A DNA stretch of 7,063 nucleotides, taken from NCBI GenBank assembly GCA_964436815.1, contig CAYTER010000079.1, forward strand, positions 1-7,063, written 5' to 3'. A model generated the notes under the pieces. That model ran no database searches. It saw only the letters and a list, made by a program, of their open reading frames with translations, and was not told the origin of the DNA. The DNA comes from UBA993 sp964436815. GTDB taxonomy: Bacteria > Bacillota > Dethiobacteria > DTU022. This document shows positions 1 to 6,006 of this stretch, in pieces. The first letter of the stretch is position 1. Each line of letters starts with the position of its first letter. The position numbers and the translations under genes were made by a program.

Positions 1-287
1 AGGCTGGCTAGATGCGCAGCCTGATCTGCTACTATGGTCTTTGCAGATTCTACGCCACCTGTTTTAACCTGCTTTATATAATCAATTACAATGTGGAAAA
101 TAAACACCAGCAGGGGAACCAGCCATCCTGTCCAGTTCTGAAGCAATAGATAGCTGATCAGGGCATGGATAACCGCATGAACGATTAAGTAAAAAGGTTT
201 ACTTTTTTTATTTACCAGGCTATCTGGCTGAAGTAGAAAATCGGCAATAAAATGGGACGCAACTAATACTGCAAGATATTTTTCCAT
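1..287 (-). CDS. DUF3307 family membrane protein, C-terminus cut by window edge
   Basis: The 95 visible residues start MEKYLAVLVASHFIADFLLQ and match the N-terminal part of DUF3307 proteins, small integral membrane proteins of unknown function that often sit beside satD. I see three hydrophobic segments (about residues 5-20, 33-50 and 54-71). Each carries polar pairs four residues apart: H12/D16 followed by Q20, H37/H41 and H65/D69. D88/H92 follows in the next segment. The ATG at 287 is preceded by GGTGGAG with a 4-base gap (GGAG then TTAA), a good ribosome site. The gene lies 45 bp downstream of satD in the same direction, so the two are probably co-transcribed or co-regulated through the palindromes between them. 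The C-terminus is outside the window. The family assignment is from recognition of the sequence pattern; the molecular function is unknown. Confidence 0.85.
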   Translation of the reverse strand, partial: MEKYLAVLVASHFIADFLLQPDSLVNKKSKPFYLIVHAVIHALISYLLLQNWTGWLVPLLVFIFHIVIDYIKQVKTGGVESAKTIVADQAAHLAS

Positions 288-302
288 TTAACTCCACCCA
301 AT

Positions 303-326
303 AATATCGCCTTATAAGGCGATATT
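303..326. promoter_or_regulatory. Perfect 24-bp palindrome, putative operator between satD and DUF3307 gene
   Basis: Every base from 303 to 326 pairs with its symmetric partner about the centre at 314.5. The core is TATCGCC-TTATAA-GGCGATA. It fills most of the 45-bp spacer between the satD stop and the DUF3307 start. No T-run follows on either strand and it precedes a downstream gene in the same direction, so a terminator is unlikely. A dimeric DNA-binding protein site is the best reading, with the HTH of SatD as the obvious but unproven candidate. An RNA hairpin processing site is the alternative. Confidence 0.7.
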
Positions 327-332
327 TATTAA

Positions 333-1013
333 TTATCGCCCTGTAAGGCGATATTCTATATTGCCTAGATATTGGTTGAGGCTGTTCCAACCTGCTCCAT
401 TTAAACTTTTATTTATTGTTGATTGAACAAGATTCAGTTCAGCAGCTATTGTTTTCTGCTTAACTCCAAGCAAGGCATAAACAATTGCTTCCGCTTGCTT
501 TTCGGTCCAGCGATTGGAAATTTCATCAAGCAATATAAGGGTATCTTGTAAAAAGGAATAATCTTTACCTCCAAGTTTAATAAAGGCTTCCGGGAGTTTC
601 ATAACCAGTCGTCTTGATCTATCCATTTCGGCTAAAGCCCGGCCGGAGAGAGTAAATGCTTCACCTGTTGATTCAGATATGCGTTCCGGGTTAACACTAT
701 CCTCATCAATTTTACCCCAGGCCAGGGCAATACGGGTGTCGGCTTTTAAACCTTTAACCGCTTTTACCAGGGCTCTAAAATAAAGGGCTGCTCTAAAAGA
801 TAAATGCTCATGTTCCATGAGCACCTGCCAACTGTCACCGCTGAAAATGTCAACTTGTCCAATTATCGAACCGGGGTATGCTTTTACAAACCTGGCCTGC
901 CCCTCTTTGATGCTCTGAATAACCATTTTAAGGCTAACGGAATCAAGTTTAGCTGATTCCACCAGATCGCCTGACAGAACAGCATAGATACCGCAGTTAT
1001 TCTCTGCCATCAT
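333..1013 (-). CDS. SatD family protein (cyclase-like domain plus C-terminal HTH)
   Basis: This 226-residue protein carries the SatD signature near its N-terminus (IYAVLSGDLVES), then a central alpha/beta domain with DIFSGDSWQVL, TRIALAWG and SESTGEAFTLSGRAL. It ends in a helix-turn-helix of the kind found in LuxR and sigma-like regulators (about residues 169-209, with KQKTIAAELNLVQSTINKSL). SatD is named from the streptococcal secretion and acid tolerance (sat) operon; its biochemical role is not settled. The order of motifs in the central domain resembles a degenerate class III nucleotide cyclase, which is my own reading. I chose the ATG at 1013 because GGGGG stands 7 bases before it and family members start close to the YAVLSGD motif. 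The in-frame ATG at 1079 would add 22 lysine-rich residues and has AGGA only 2 bases away, too near. It shares direction with the DUF3307 gene downstream. Confidence 0.85.
   Translation of the reverse strand: MMAENNCGIYAVLSGDLVESAKLDSVSLKMVIQSIKEGQARFVKAYPGSIIGQVDIFSGDSWQVLMEHEHLSFRAALYFRALVKAVKGLKADTRIALAWGKIDEDSVNPERISESTGEAFTLSGRALAEMDRSRRLVMKLPEAFIKLGGKDYSFLQDTLILLDEISNRWTEKQAEAIVYALLGVKQKTIAAELNLVQSTINKSLNGAGWNSLNQYLGNIEYRLTGR
334..353. promoter_or_regulatory. Second palindrome with identical arms, overlapping the 3' end of satD
   Basis: Arms TATCGCC (334-340) and GGCGATA (347-353) are identical to those of the palindrome at 303-326. The 6-bp spacer differs (CTGTAA against TTATAA). The centres of the two are 29 bp apart. 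This copy spells the last codons of SatD (YRLTGR and part of the stop codon), so the coding sequence has accommodated the site. The repeated arms suggest a double operator rather than chance. Confidence 0.65.
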
Positions 1014-1020
1014 CAAAGCA

Positions 1021-1025
1021 CCCCC
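1021..1025 (-). promoter_or_regulatory. Ribosome binding site deciding the satD start
   Basis: GGGGG on the minus strand lies 7 bases before the ATG at 1013, which is followed by a second ATG at 1010. This is the best-placed site in the region and favours the shorter SatD over the version starting at 1079. Confidence 0.55.
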
Positions 1026-1153
1026 ATAATTAATCTTTAACAGTTTGTTTTTCTTGATCAATAAACCCTTTTCCTTCATCTTCCTTATTGCCTTAATTCT
1101 CGTCTCAACACTAACATCATCCCTGTGGTTCCCGATTAAAGACCTCTGCTGAG

Positions 1154-1293
1154 CTATGGTTTATAAACATCTTTTCGGTGAGCAACTTTGACTGCCCAGA
1201 TGGTCAGCTGATAATCCTGGATGGAATAAAGAATCCGGTACCGCCCCTGGCGAATCCGGTAACGCTCTAATCCGGTTAATTTTTCACAGCCCG
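1154..1293 (-). CDS. RelE/ParE family type II toxin, N-terminus lost in assembly gap
   Basis: The last 45 residues are visible: GCEKLTGLERYRIRQGRYRI, then LYSIQDYQLTIWAVKVAHRK and DVYKP before a TAG stop. The YRIR-x2-RYRILYSI strand pair and the terminal V-x-HRKDVY motif are hallmarks of RelE-type mRNA interferases, which cleave ribosome-bound mRNA and are held in check by an antitoxin. The usual G in VGHR is A here. RelE toxins are about 85-95 residues, so roughly half is missing, and any antitoxin gene would lie in or beyond the gap. Its stop is 140 bp upstream of satD in the same direction. The family call is firm; whether the whole gene is intact cannot be seen. Confidence 0.88.
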
Positions 1294-1393
1294 NNNNNNN
1301 NNNNNNNNNNNNNNNNNNNNNNNNNNNNNNNNNNNNNNNNNNNNNNNNNNNNNNNNNNNNNNNNNNNNNNNNNNNNNNNNNNNNNNNNNNNNN
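1294..1393. other. Assembly gap of exactly 100 N
   Basis: A run of exactly 100 undetermined bases is a conventional placeholder for a scaffold join of unknown length. It interrupts the RelE-type toxin on its left. The true distance to the DUF2804 gene, and even the linkage, are uncertain. Confidence 0.95.
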
Positions 1394-1466
1394 GCAGGAG
1401 ATGGGAGACTAATAATGAATTAAATTGCTACAACGGCGCAAAAAGTGTTGCTCAGTGCCTCAGAAC

Positions 1467-1472
1467 GGAGGA
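1467..1472 (+). promoter_or_regulatory. Ribosome binding site deciding the DUF2804 start
   Basis: GGAGGA ends 9 bases before the ATG at 1482. The in-frame ATG at 1473 directly abuts this site and the TTG at 1425 has no comparable site, so 1482 is preferred. Between the gap and this point (1394-1466) I see no clear promoter; stop codons occur in all plausible continuations of an upstream gene, so none can be claimed. Confidence 0.65.
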
Positions 1473-1481
1473 ATGGGATTT

Positions 1482-2525
1482 ATGCAAAAAGAGATCATTC
1501 ACGGCTCTGATTTGTTCGACGACCAGGGCAACCTGACCCAGACCGGTTGGGCAAAGCAACTGCTGATGAATTACAACCGGGAAAAAATGCGGGCAAGCTT
1601 GCTCCGGTTGAAAGAATGGGATTGCTACTGCATTTTGAATCCAGAGTTCCAGTTGAATTTGATTGTCTCCGATGTGGGCTACTTTGGGATGGGCCATGTT
1701 AATTGGCTCGATTACCAGGCACAAAAGTTTAAAAGCATGATGGTTGTTAAGCTTTTAACCCGGGGCAATTTAAACTTGCCTCCCACGGCGGATACCGGGG
1801 ATGTGGAGTTTAGAAAAGACGACAGCTGGATAAAGTTTAAACATCTCCCCGGTGAATTATCACAACGGGAGCTGACCTTTGATTTCCCCGGGTATGAATT
1901 TGATGGACGAAAAGGGATCTCCGGCCGGATAACCCTGACCAGGAACCCAAAAGACGATACCATGGTCAATGTGATCCCTTTCAAAAACCCAAAGCACTTT
2001 GTTTATGTGCAGAAAATTGTCTGCCTGCCCGCCGTGGGAACAGTGCAGTTGGGCGATGAGCGCTACGAATTTAAGGGTGAGGAAAACAACAGCTATGCCG
2101 CGCTTGACTGGAGCCGCGGAGTATTTCCTTACCACACCCGGTGGTGGTGGTCCTACGCCTCAGGCATGGTGAACGGGAAACCCTTCGGTTTCAATATCGA
2201 CTACGGTTTTGGCACCGAATCGAGTAAAAGCATGCTCTTTTATGATGGAAAAGGTCATCACCTGGACGAGGTCACTTACACCTTCGATGAAAAAGATCCC
2301 CTTAAGCCCTGGCACTACAGCAGCAACGACGGTCGGGTTGATCTTCAACTTCAGCCCATTTACAGTAACGAAGAAGATACAAATCTGCTTGTGCTGCGGT
2401 CCGGGGGGCTCCACGTTTACGGATTCATCACCGGTAAAGTTGTGCTGGACGACGGGACAAAGCTTTCAATTGAGTCTTCAGATCGAGTCTTCGGCTCCGC
2501 CGAATACTGCAAACATCGCTGGTAG
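1482..2525 (+). CDS. DUF2804 domain-containing protein
   Basis: The 347-residue product fits the DUF2804 family in length and in landmarks: an N-terminal LFDDQGNLTQTGWAKQLLMN segment, a central DWSRGVFPYHTRWWWSYASG block (about residues 210-229) followed by GKPFGFNIDYGFG, and an ending FGSAEYCKHRW. There is no signal peptide or membrane helix, so it should be cytoplasmic. The family has no established activity. Its all-beta, aromatic-rich pattern recalls lipocalin-like proteins such as the CrtC carotenoid hydratase and AttH groups, but that link is my inference. The MFS gene follows after 76 bp with no terminator between them, so they probably form an operon. The start at 1482 drops 19 residues of an upstream in-frame extension that lacks family similarity. 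The promoter, if local, may be in the gap. Confidence 0.85.
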   Translation: MQKEIIHGSDLFDDQGNLTQTGWAKQLLMNYNREKMRASLLRLKEWDCYCILNPEFQLNLIVSDVGYFGMGHVNWLDYQAQKFKSMMVVKLLTRGNLNLPPTADTGDVEFRKDDSWIKFKHLPGELSQRELTFDFPGYEFDGRKGISGRITLTRNPKDDTMVNVIPFKNPKHFVYVQKIVCLPAVGTVQLGDERYEFKGEENNSYAALDWSRGVFPYHTRWWWSYASGMVNGKPFGFNIDYGFGTESSKSMLFYDGKGHHLDEVTYTFDEKDPLKPWHYSSNDGRVDLQLQPIYSNEEDTNLLVLRSGGLHVYGFITGKVVLDDGTKLSIESSDRVFGSAEYCKHRW

Positions 2526-2601
2526 GCTAAACAGCCACATCCTGTAGGAAAAGATGCTTTAATGTCGAATAGAGCAGTGGTTATTACCTAAGGAGGGCGA
2601 A

Positions 2602-3951
2602 ATGACAACTTTAACGGAACGTGACCGGTTGAGTGCTTCCACCAAGATTTTCTATATGTTTGGCGATATCGGGATCTCGCTTTGCTTAAGCACAGTAGCC
2701 TTTTTCATCCTTTTCTTTTATGCCGATGTTGCCCGGATTAACCCGGCCCTGGTCGGAACCGTATTATTGCTGGGAAAAATCTGGGACGCCGTTAACGATC
2801 CACTTTTCGGATGGCTTTCTGACCGGACTAAATCGCGGTTCGGGCGCCGCAAGTTTTACCTCTACCTCGGCACCCTGCCGTTCGGCCTTTCTTTCGCCCT
2901 GCTCTGGCTGATTCCGGCCCAGCTTTCCGGCCCTCTTTTAACCGGCTGGATTACCTTTACTTTCCTCTTCTATTTCACTTTTGTCACGGTGGTATCCGTA
3001 TCGTACTATTCGATGACACCCGAGCTGACTCGTGATTATGACGAACGCACCAGCCTGACCACCGTGCGCATGATCGGCGGCACCCTTGGCTACATGATTG
3101 GCGCAGCGCTGCCTCCCCTGGTAGCCGGCCTCTTCATTACAGACCGGATCGGTTGGCAGATGATGGGTATTATTTTCGCTGCCTTTGCCGTGCTCTGCCT
3201 TTACCTCACCAGCTTCGGCGTGAAACAGCGTAAAGAGCTGGAAGGCGCCCCCTCTAAACTGCCCGCGTTAAAATCTATACTGACCTGTTTTAAGAACCGG
3301 CCCTTTAATTTTCTCCTGATCCAGGGCGGCATTACCGGAATGAGCTTTATGCTGGTTATGTCTTATATGCCCTTTTTTCTAACCTACCAGCTGGATATGA
3401 GAGAACAAATCCCTTTGGTGATGGCGCTGCTGCTGGTCACCATCGGGGTCTTCCTCTACTTCTGGAAATGGCTGACCGACCGGTGGGCCAAAGGCCCCAC
3501 CTACGCCCTTGGACTCTTTATCGCCTTCGGTGCTACCGCTTCAACCTTTTTTCTGCCCTTGGGCGGCAGCAACTTCATTTATGTGATTATCTTAATTGCC
3601 GGTTTCGGGTTTTCGGCGCAATGGGTCCTTCCCTGGTCGATCCTGCCGGATGTAATCGAGTACGATGAACTGCTCACCGGTGAACGGCGGGAAGGTATGT
3701 ACTATGGGGTCAGGGGTTTTATCGGCAAGCTCTCCGATGCTCTGGGCCTCTTTATCGCCGGCTGGGTTTTGGAGCTGTTCGGCTTTCTGCCTGATGTGGC
3801 CCAGTCCGCTCAAGCGCTTTTGGGCATCCGCCTCTTCTTTGGGCCGGTACCTTCTTTTCTGGTATTTTTAAGCCTGCCGCTGTTAATCTGGTTCCCGATT
3901 ACCAGGCAAACCCACCATGAAACCATTAACAAGCTGAAACAAAAGCTCTAA
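2602..3951 (+). CDS. MFS transporter of the glycoside-pentoside-hexuronide (GPH/MelB) family
   Basis: This 449-residue protein has about 12 hydrophobic segments, normal for the family, and is expected in the inner membrane. The GPH signature is clear: D62-x3-D66-PLFGWLSDRTKSRFGRRK, where the two aspartates correspond to the cation-binding pair D55/D59 of the melibiose carrier MelB. A second family block lies near the C-terminus (LPDVIEYDELLTGERREGMY). GPH carriers couple solute uptake or export to H+ or Na+. The family includes sugar carriers and also MFSD2A-type lysophospholipid carriers, so the substrate is open. A near-ideal AAGGAGGGCG ribosome site precedes the ATG at 2602. It follows DUF2804, and its stop overlaps the stop of the convergent reductase gene by 4 bp with no terminator of its own at the end. 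Confidence 0.9.
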   Translation: MTTLTERDRLSASTKIFYMFGDIGISLCLSTVAFFILFFYADVARINPALVGTVLLLGKIWDAVNDPLFGWLSDRTKSRFGRRKFYLYLGTLPFGLSFALLWLIPAQLSGPLLTGWITFTFLFYFTFVTVVSVSYYSMTPELTRDYDERTSLTTVRMIGGTLGYMIGAALPPLVAGLFITDRIGWQMMGIIFAAFAVLCLYLTSFGVKQRKELEGAPSKLPALKSILTCFKNRPFNFLLIQGGITGMSFMLVMSYMPFFLTYQLDMREQIPLVMALLLVTIGVFLYFWKWLTDRWAKGPTYALGLFIAFGATASTFFLPLGGSNFIYVIILIAGFGFSAQWVLPWSILPDVIEYDELLTGERREGMYYGVRGFIGKLSDALGLFIAGWVLELFGFLPDVAQSAQALLGIRLFFGPVPSFLVFLSLPLLIWFPITRQTHHETINKLKQKL

Positions 3952-5333
3952 GCGGAGTGCTGCTGCTTTGCTGTATCGGCCATGGTTCCCGCGGAAGCCC
4001 ACAGCTCATTTGCCTCTTGCTTCCAGGCCTCAAAAGCAGCGATATCTTCCGGGTAATTTTCATAATGTTTCTGAAGCCTGCCCGCAAACTTAACCGATCG
4101 CAAGAGCGAGCGAACAGTAGCTGTTGATATATTTTTCGTTAAAATCCCGCCAACTATTTTTAAAACAAGTGATAACACATCGCTTACACCTAAGGTAACA
4201 CCGAAATCCCGGTTCATGGCTGTTAAATCATGATCACTAAAAATAATATCCTTTTTAAACTGATAATCATTTTCTTCGGCGGTGCCATTTACCGCACCGA
4301 TTAGGGTCGCCATCAGGTAGGCAAATTTAGCACCCTGTCCGCGTTGATAACGGACATTGGTATGCCAAACCCTTTTCGCATCCGGGTATTGCCCGTCTTT
4401 CATCGCCCTGGCAAATTCTTCGGCGGCGATAGCACACAAGCCCCACGCCGCAGTGATTCCTTCACCGCTAAATGGTTTCGTCAGGCAGGCAGCATCACCT
4501 AAAACCACAAAGCCGTCAGCCACAAAAGAATAAGGGGGGCGGCGGTAGGGAGTGGTGCCCTTCTCTATGTGTTGCAGTTCATGGGGAGGCAAATTGATCT
4601 GCGCGATAAACTTTTGATAGACTCTTTCCGCGAAATCAAAAGAGAAATTAGCACCAACGCCGATTATAGCACCGTCTTTATCGTGCTGCGGTGCAATCCA
4701 GGTCTTGTAGAATGGCCAGCCGGTGCTGTATGACAGGCGGTCGGTTTCGGGGTTTTTCAACTTTACATAGCGTAAGATCACATAAAATTTATCATCGGGT
4801 CCAATCTCAAATGTCTCCACCCCGTAGTCCTCTTTCAGCTTGCGGCGCCCTACGGATTTGATACCTGATGCATCGGCAACAAGCCTGGCCGATAGATCAA
4901 ATTCCTTTTCACCCTGCTTCAGCTTCGCGCCATGAATCCGGCCATCGGTATAGATAAAATCTACAAACTCGGTGTCGAAGGCATACTCCACGCCAAAGCT
5001 TTCAGCCCACCCGACCAGTCTTTCCAGGAACAAGGGCAGGTGCATCACAACAAAGGGGTAGCGGGTGTACTTGGGATAACGGTCAAAGGCAGATTTGCTG
5101 ATGCCAAATTCAAATTCGGAAACATAATCTTCATCAGTAATTGAGGGAACTGGCACTCCAAATTTCTCAAACAGCTCTTTATCGATGTGAAATATGTCCA
5201 AACGGCTGCCCAGTTTTTCTCTTGGATCCTTCTCCACGACTAAAACCCTATAGCCCTGCCCGGCTAACAGTTTGGCGAAATAAGTGCCGGCAGTACCGGC
5301 ACCGATCACAAGAGCATCATAACTGCTGTTCAT
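3948..5333 (-). CDS. FAD-dependent oxidoreductase, geranylgeranyl reductase family
   Basis: The 461-residue protein opens with the FAD-binding Rossmann motif G11-A-G13-T-A-G16 after strand DALVI, and has E34 at the end of the second strand (VLVVEKD) to bind the ribose. A DASG motif is at 154-157, and the second FAD motif GDAACLTKPFSGEGI is at 279-293, typical of the geranylgeranyl reductase group. That group reduces isoprenoid double bonds in archaeal lipids, chlorophyll side chains and menaquinone tails (MenJ). The canonical PxYxWxFP substrate motif is not recognisable; the corresponding stretch reads WPFYKTWIAPQ, so the substrate may differ. There is a C-terminal extension of unknown role. 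The start at 5333 is supported by GGGAGA 7 bases upstream; earlier in-frame starts lie inside the likely promoter and repeat region. A halogenase or other group A flavoprotein is a less likely alternative. Confidence 0.85.
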   Translation of the reverse strand: MNSSYDALVIGAGTAGTYFAKLLAGQGYRVLVVEKDPREKLGSRLDIFHIDKELFEKFGVPVPSITDEDYVSEFEFGISKSAFDRYPKYTRYPFVVMHLPLFLERLVGWAESFGVEYAFDTEFVDFIYTDGRIHGAKLKQGEKEFDLSARLVADASGIKSVGRRKLKEDYGVETFEIGPDDKFYVILRYVKLKNPETDRLSYSTGWPFYKTWIAPQHDKDGAIIGVGANFSFDFAERVYQKFIAQINLPPHELQHIEKGTTPYRRPPYSFVADGFVVLGDAACLTKPFSGEGITAAWGLCAIAAEEFARAMKDGQYPDAKRVWHTNVRYQRGQGAKFAYLMATLIGAVNGTAEENDYQFKKDIIFSDHDLTAMNRDFGVTLGVSDVLSLVLKIVGGILTKNISTATVRSLLRSVKFAGRLQKHYENYPEDIAAFEAWKQEANELWASAGTMADTAKQQHSA

Positions 5334-5340
5334 CTCATAA

Positions 5341-5346
5341 TCTCCC
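5341..5346 (-). promoter_or_regulatory. Ribosome binding site deciding the reductase start
   Basis: GGGAGA on the minus strand stands 7 bases before the ATG at 5333. It fixes MNSSYDALVIGAG as the N-terminus, which places the FAD motif at the expected position and leaves the phased repeats in the untranslated leader. Confidence 0.65.
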
Positions 5347-5350
5347 TTTC

Positions 5351-5389
5351 TGTAACTTAAAAGTAACCCGCTTGTAATACCTGTGTAAC
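5351..5389 (-). promoter_or_regulatory. Four RTTAC(A/T) half-sites at exact 11-bp spacing, putative regulator site
   Basis: On the minus strand, GTTACA (5389-5384), ATTACA (5378-5373), GTTACT (5367-5362) and GTTACA (5356-5351) begin exactly 11 bp apart. Hexamers once per helical turn on the same face are the usual layout for OmpR/PhoB-family response regulators; the Bacillus PhoP box TT(A/T/C)ACA with about 5-bp spacers is the nearest known relative. The array lies between the candidate -10 at 5398-5403 and the ribosome site, a position that would suit repression. The regulator is not in this window. Confidence 0.5.
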
Positions 5390-5397
5390 TTTCTGCC

Positions 5398-5403
5398 ATT
5401 ATA
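5398..5403 (-). promoter_or_regulatory. Candidate -10 element of the reductase promoter
   Basis: A perfect TATAAT reads on the minus strand 64 bases before the reductase ATG. No good -35 is found at 16-18 bp (the hexamer there is GAGGGG), so the promoter would be weak or activator-dependent. This is a sequence match only. Confidence 0.4.
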
Positions 5404-5442
5404 ATAAGGAGCAAGTTGACCCCCTCTTTTAATATATACCTT

Positions 5443-5469
5443 AGGCACAGTTGATACTGTGCCTTTTTT
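5443..5469 (+). terminator. Intrinsic terminator, plus-strand direction
   Basis: A perfect 8-bp stem, AGGCACAG with CTGTGCCT, encloses the loop TTGATA and runs straight into six T residues. The reverse direction lacks a T-run after the stem, so it acts on plus-strand transcripts. The nearest plus-strand gene upstream is the MFS transporter, ending almost 1.5 kb earlier; everything in between is the reductase gene on the opposite strand. Confidence 0.8.
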
Positions 5470-5510
5470 CTTTCTAATGCAACACAAAAGAACCTTCGCC
5501 CTGAGAGTTT

Positions 5511-5702
5511 TTAGCAGTAGACCTGCAGTAGTTCTGTTTTAGATGATGGTGACAGCGCCCTGATTCTTTTCTCCAGCTTCTTTAGACTGTCTTTGATATA
5601 ACCCTTATCAATGCCAGGTGGCGCATAAACGGAAAAGAGAACTTCGCTGGTTTGTGATGTAATTCTGCTCGGAAAATCTGGGCCTTTTAAAATGCTGGAT
5701 AT
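5511..5702 (-). pseudogene. 63-codon unknown reading frame with ATA in place of a start codon
   Basis: The frame reads I/M-SSILKGPDFPSRITSQ, then SEVLFSVYAPPGIDKGYI and a charged, probably helical stretch KDSLKKLEKRIRAL before ending LLQVYC. It has protein-like composition but no ATG, GTG or TTG anywhere. GGAGG stands 5 bases before the ATA at 5702, exactly where a start codon should be, and an in-frame stop precedes the ATA directly. A lost ATG, a sequencing error or a rare ATA start are all possible. It sits 23 bp after the toxin remnant in the same direction, suggesting an old two-gene unit. I do not recognise the family. Confidence 0.45.
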
Positions 5703-5725
5703 TTAACCCTCCAAAATTAAGAAGT

Positions 5726-5944
5726 CTATCCTTTACCAATGATTAAGTGATCACCGATTACCAGCAATATGATGGAATCAGGTTTTTCCACCCCGTATTG
5801 CCAAAGAATTCTATATTTCAGGTTAACACTTGATTCCCAAATACCTTCAATTGACCGGTATTCTTGAAAATTTTCAACATTTCCTGCTTTGAATGGTTTA
5901 TGTAGATCAATAATCCAATTTGCTATAAAATGATCTAAATTACT
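5726..5944 (-). pseudogene. RelE/ParE-like toxin remnant lacking its N-terminus
   Basis: The open frame of 72 codons after an in-frame TAA reads SNLDHFIANWIIDLHKPFKA, then NVENFQEYRSIEGIWESSVN and LKYRILWQYG, ending VIGDHLIIGKG. The IWES-x-VN-x-KYRILWQ strand block and a terminal hydrophobic strand are characteristic of RelE/ParE-superfamily toxins. No ATG, GTG or early TTG start is available, and about 20-30 N-terminal residues expected from the family are missing. The base composition is visibly AT-richer than the MFS and reductase genes, in line with acquired and decaying DNA. A frameshift near 5945 could explain the loss, though I could not recover the missing part in another frame. Confidence 0.6.
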
Positions 5945-6006
5945 TTAAAAGCCCGGGAAAAGTAAGCTGAATAACGCTGCTTTCCTGGATTGGGTTTAGG
6001 CCATTA

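Noticed and set aside
303..326. Rho-independent terminator after satD
   Set aside because: No T-run follows the hairpin on either strand, and it leads directly into the ribosome site of the DUF3307 gene.
1011..1079. Longer SatD starting at 1079 with a lysine-rich extension
   Set aside because: Its ribosome site is only 2 bases from the ATG, the extension is not part of the family pattern, and a better-placed site precedes the ATG at 1013.
1394..1424. End of a plus-strand gene emerging from the gap
   Set aside because: Two frames give short tails with stops, but nothing is long enough to recognise or to tell from noise.
5416..5438. Plus-strand promoter TTGACC with TATATA before the terminator
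   Set aside because: The spacing between the two hexamers is only 11 bp, too short for a sigma-A promoter.
5514..5531. Direct repeat GCAGTAG separated by 4 bases
   Set aside because: Only two 7-bp copies inside a weak reading frame; chance is sufficient.
5921..5929. Extended -10 TGCTATAAA for the iron-sulfur gene
   Set aside because: No -35 at a proper distance and it lies in AT-rich toxin remnant where such matches are common.
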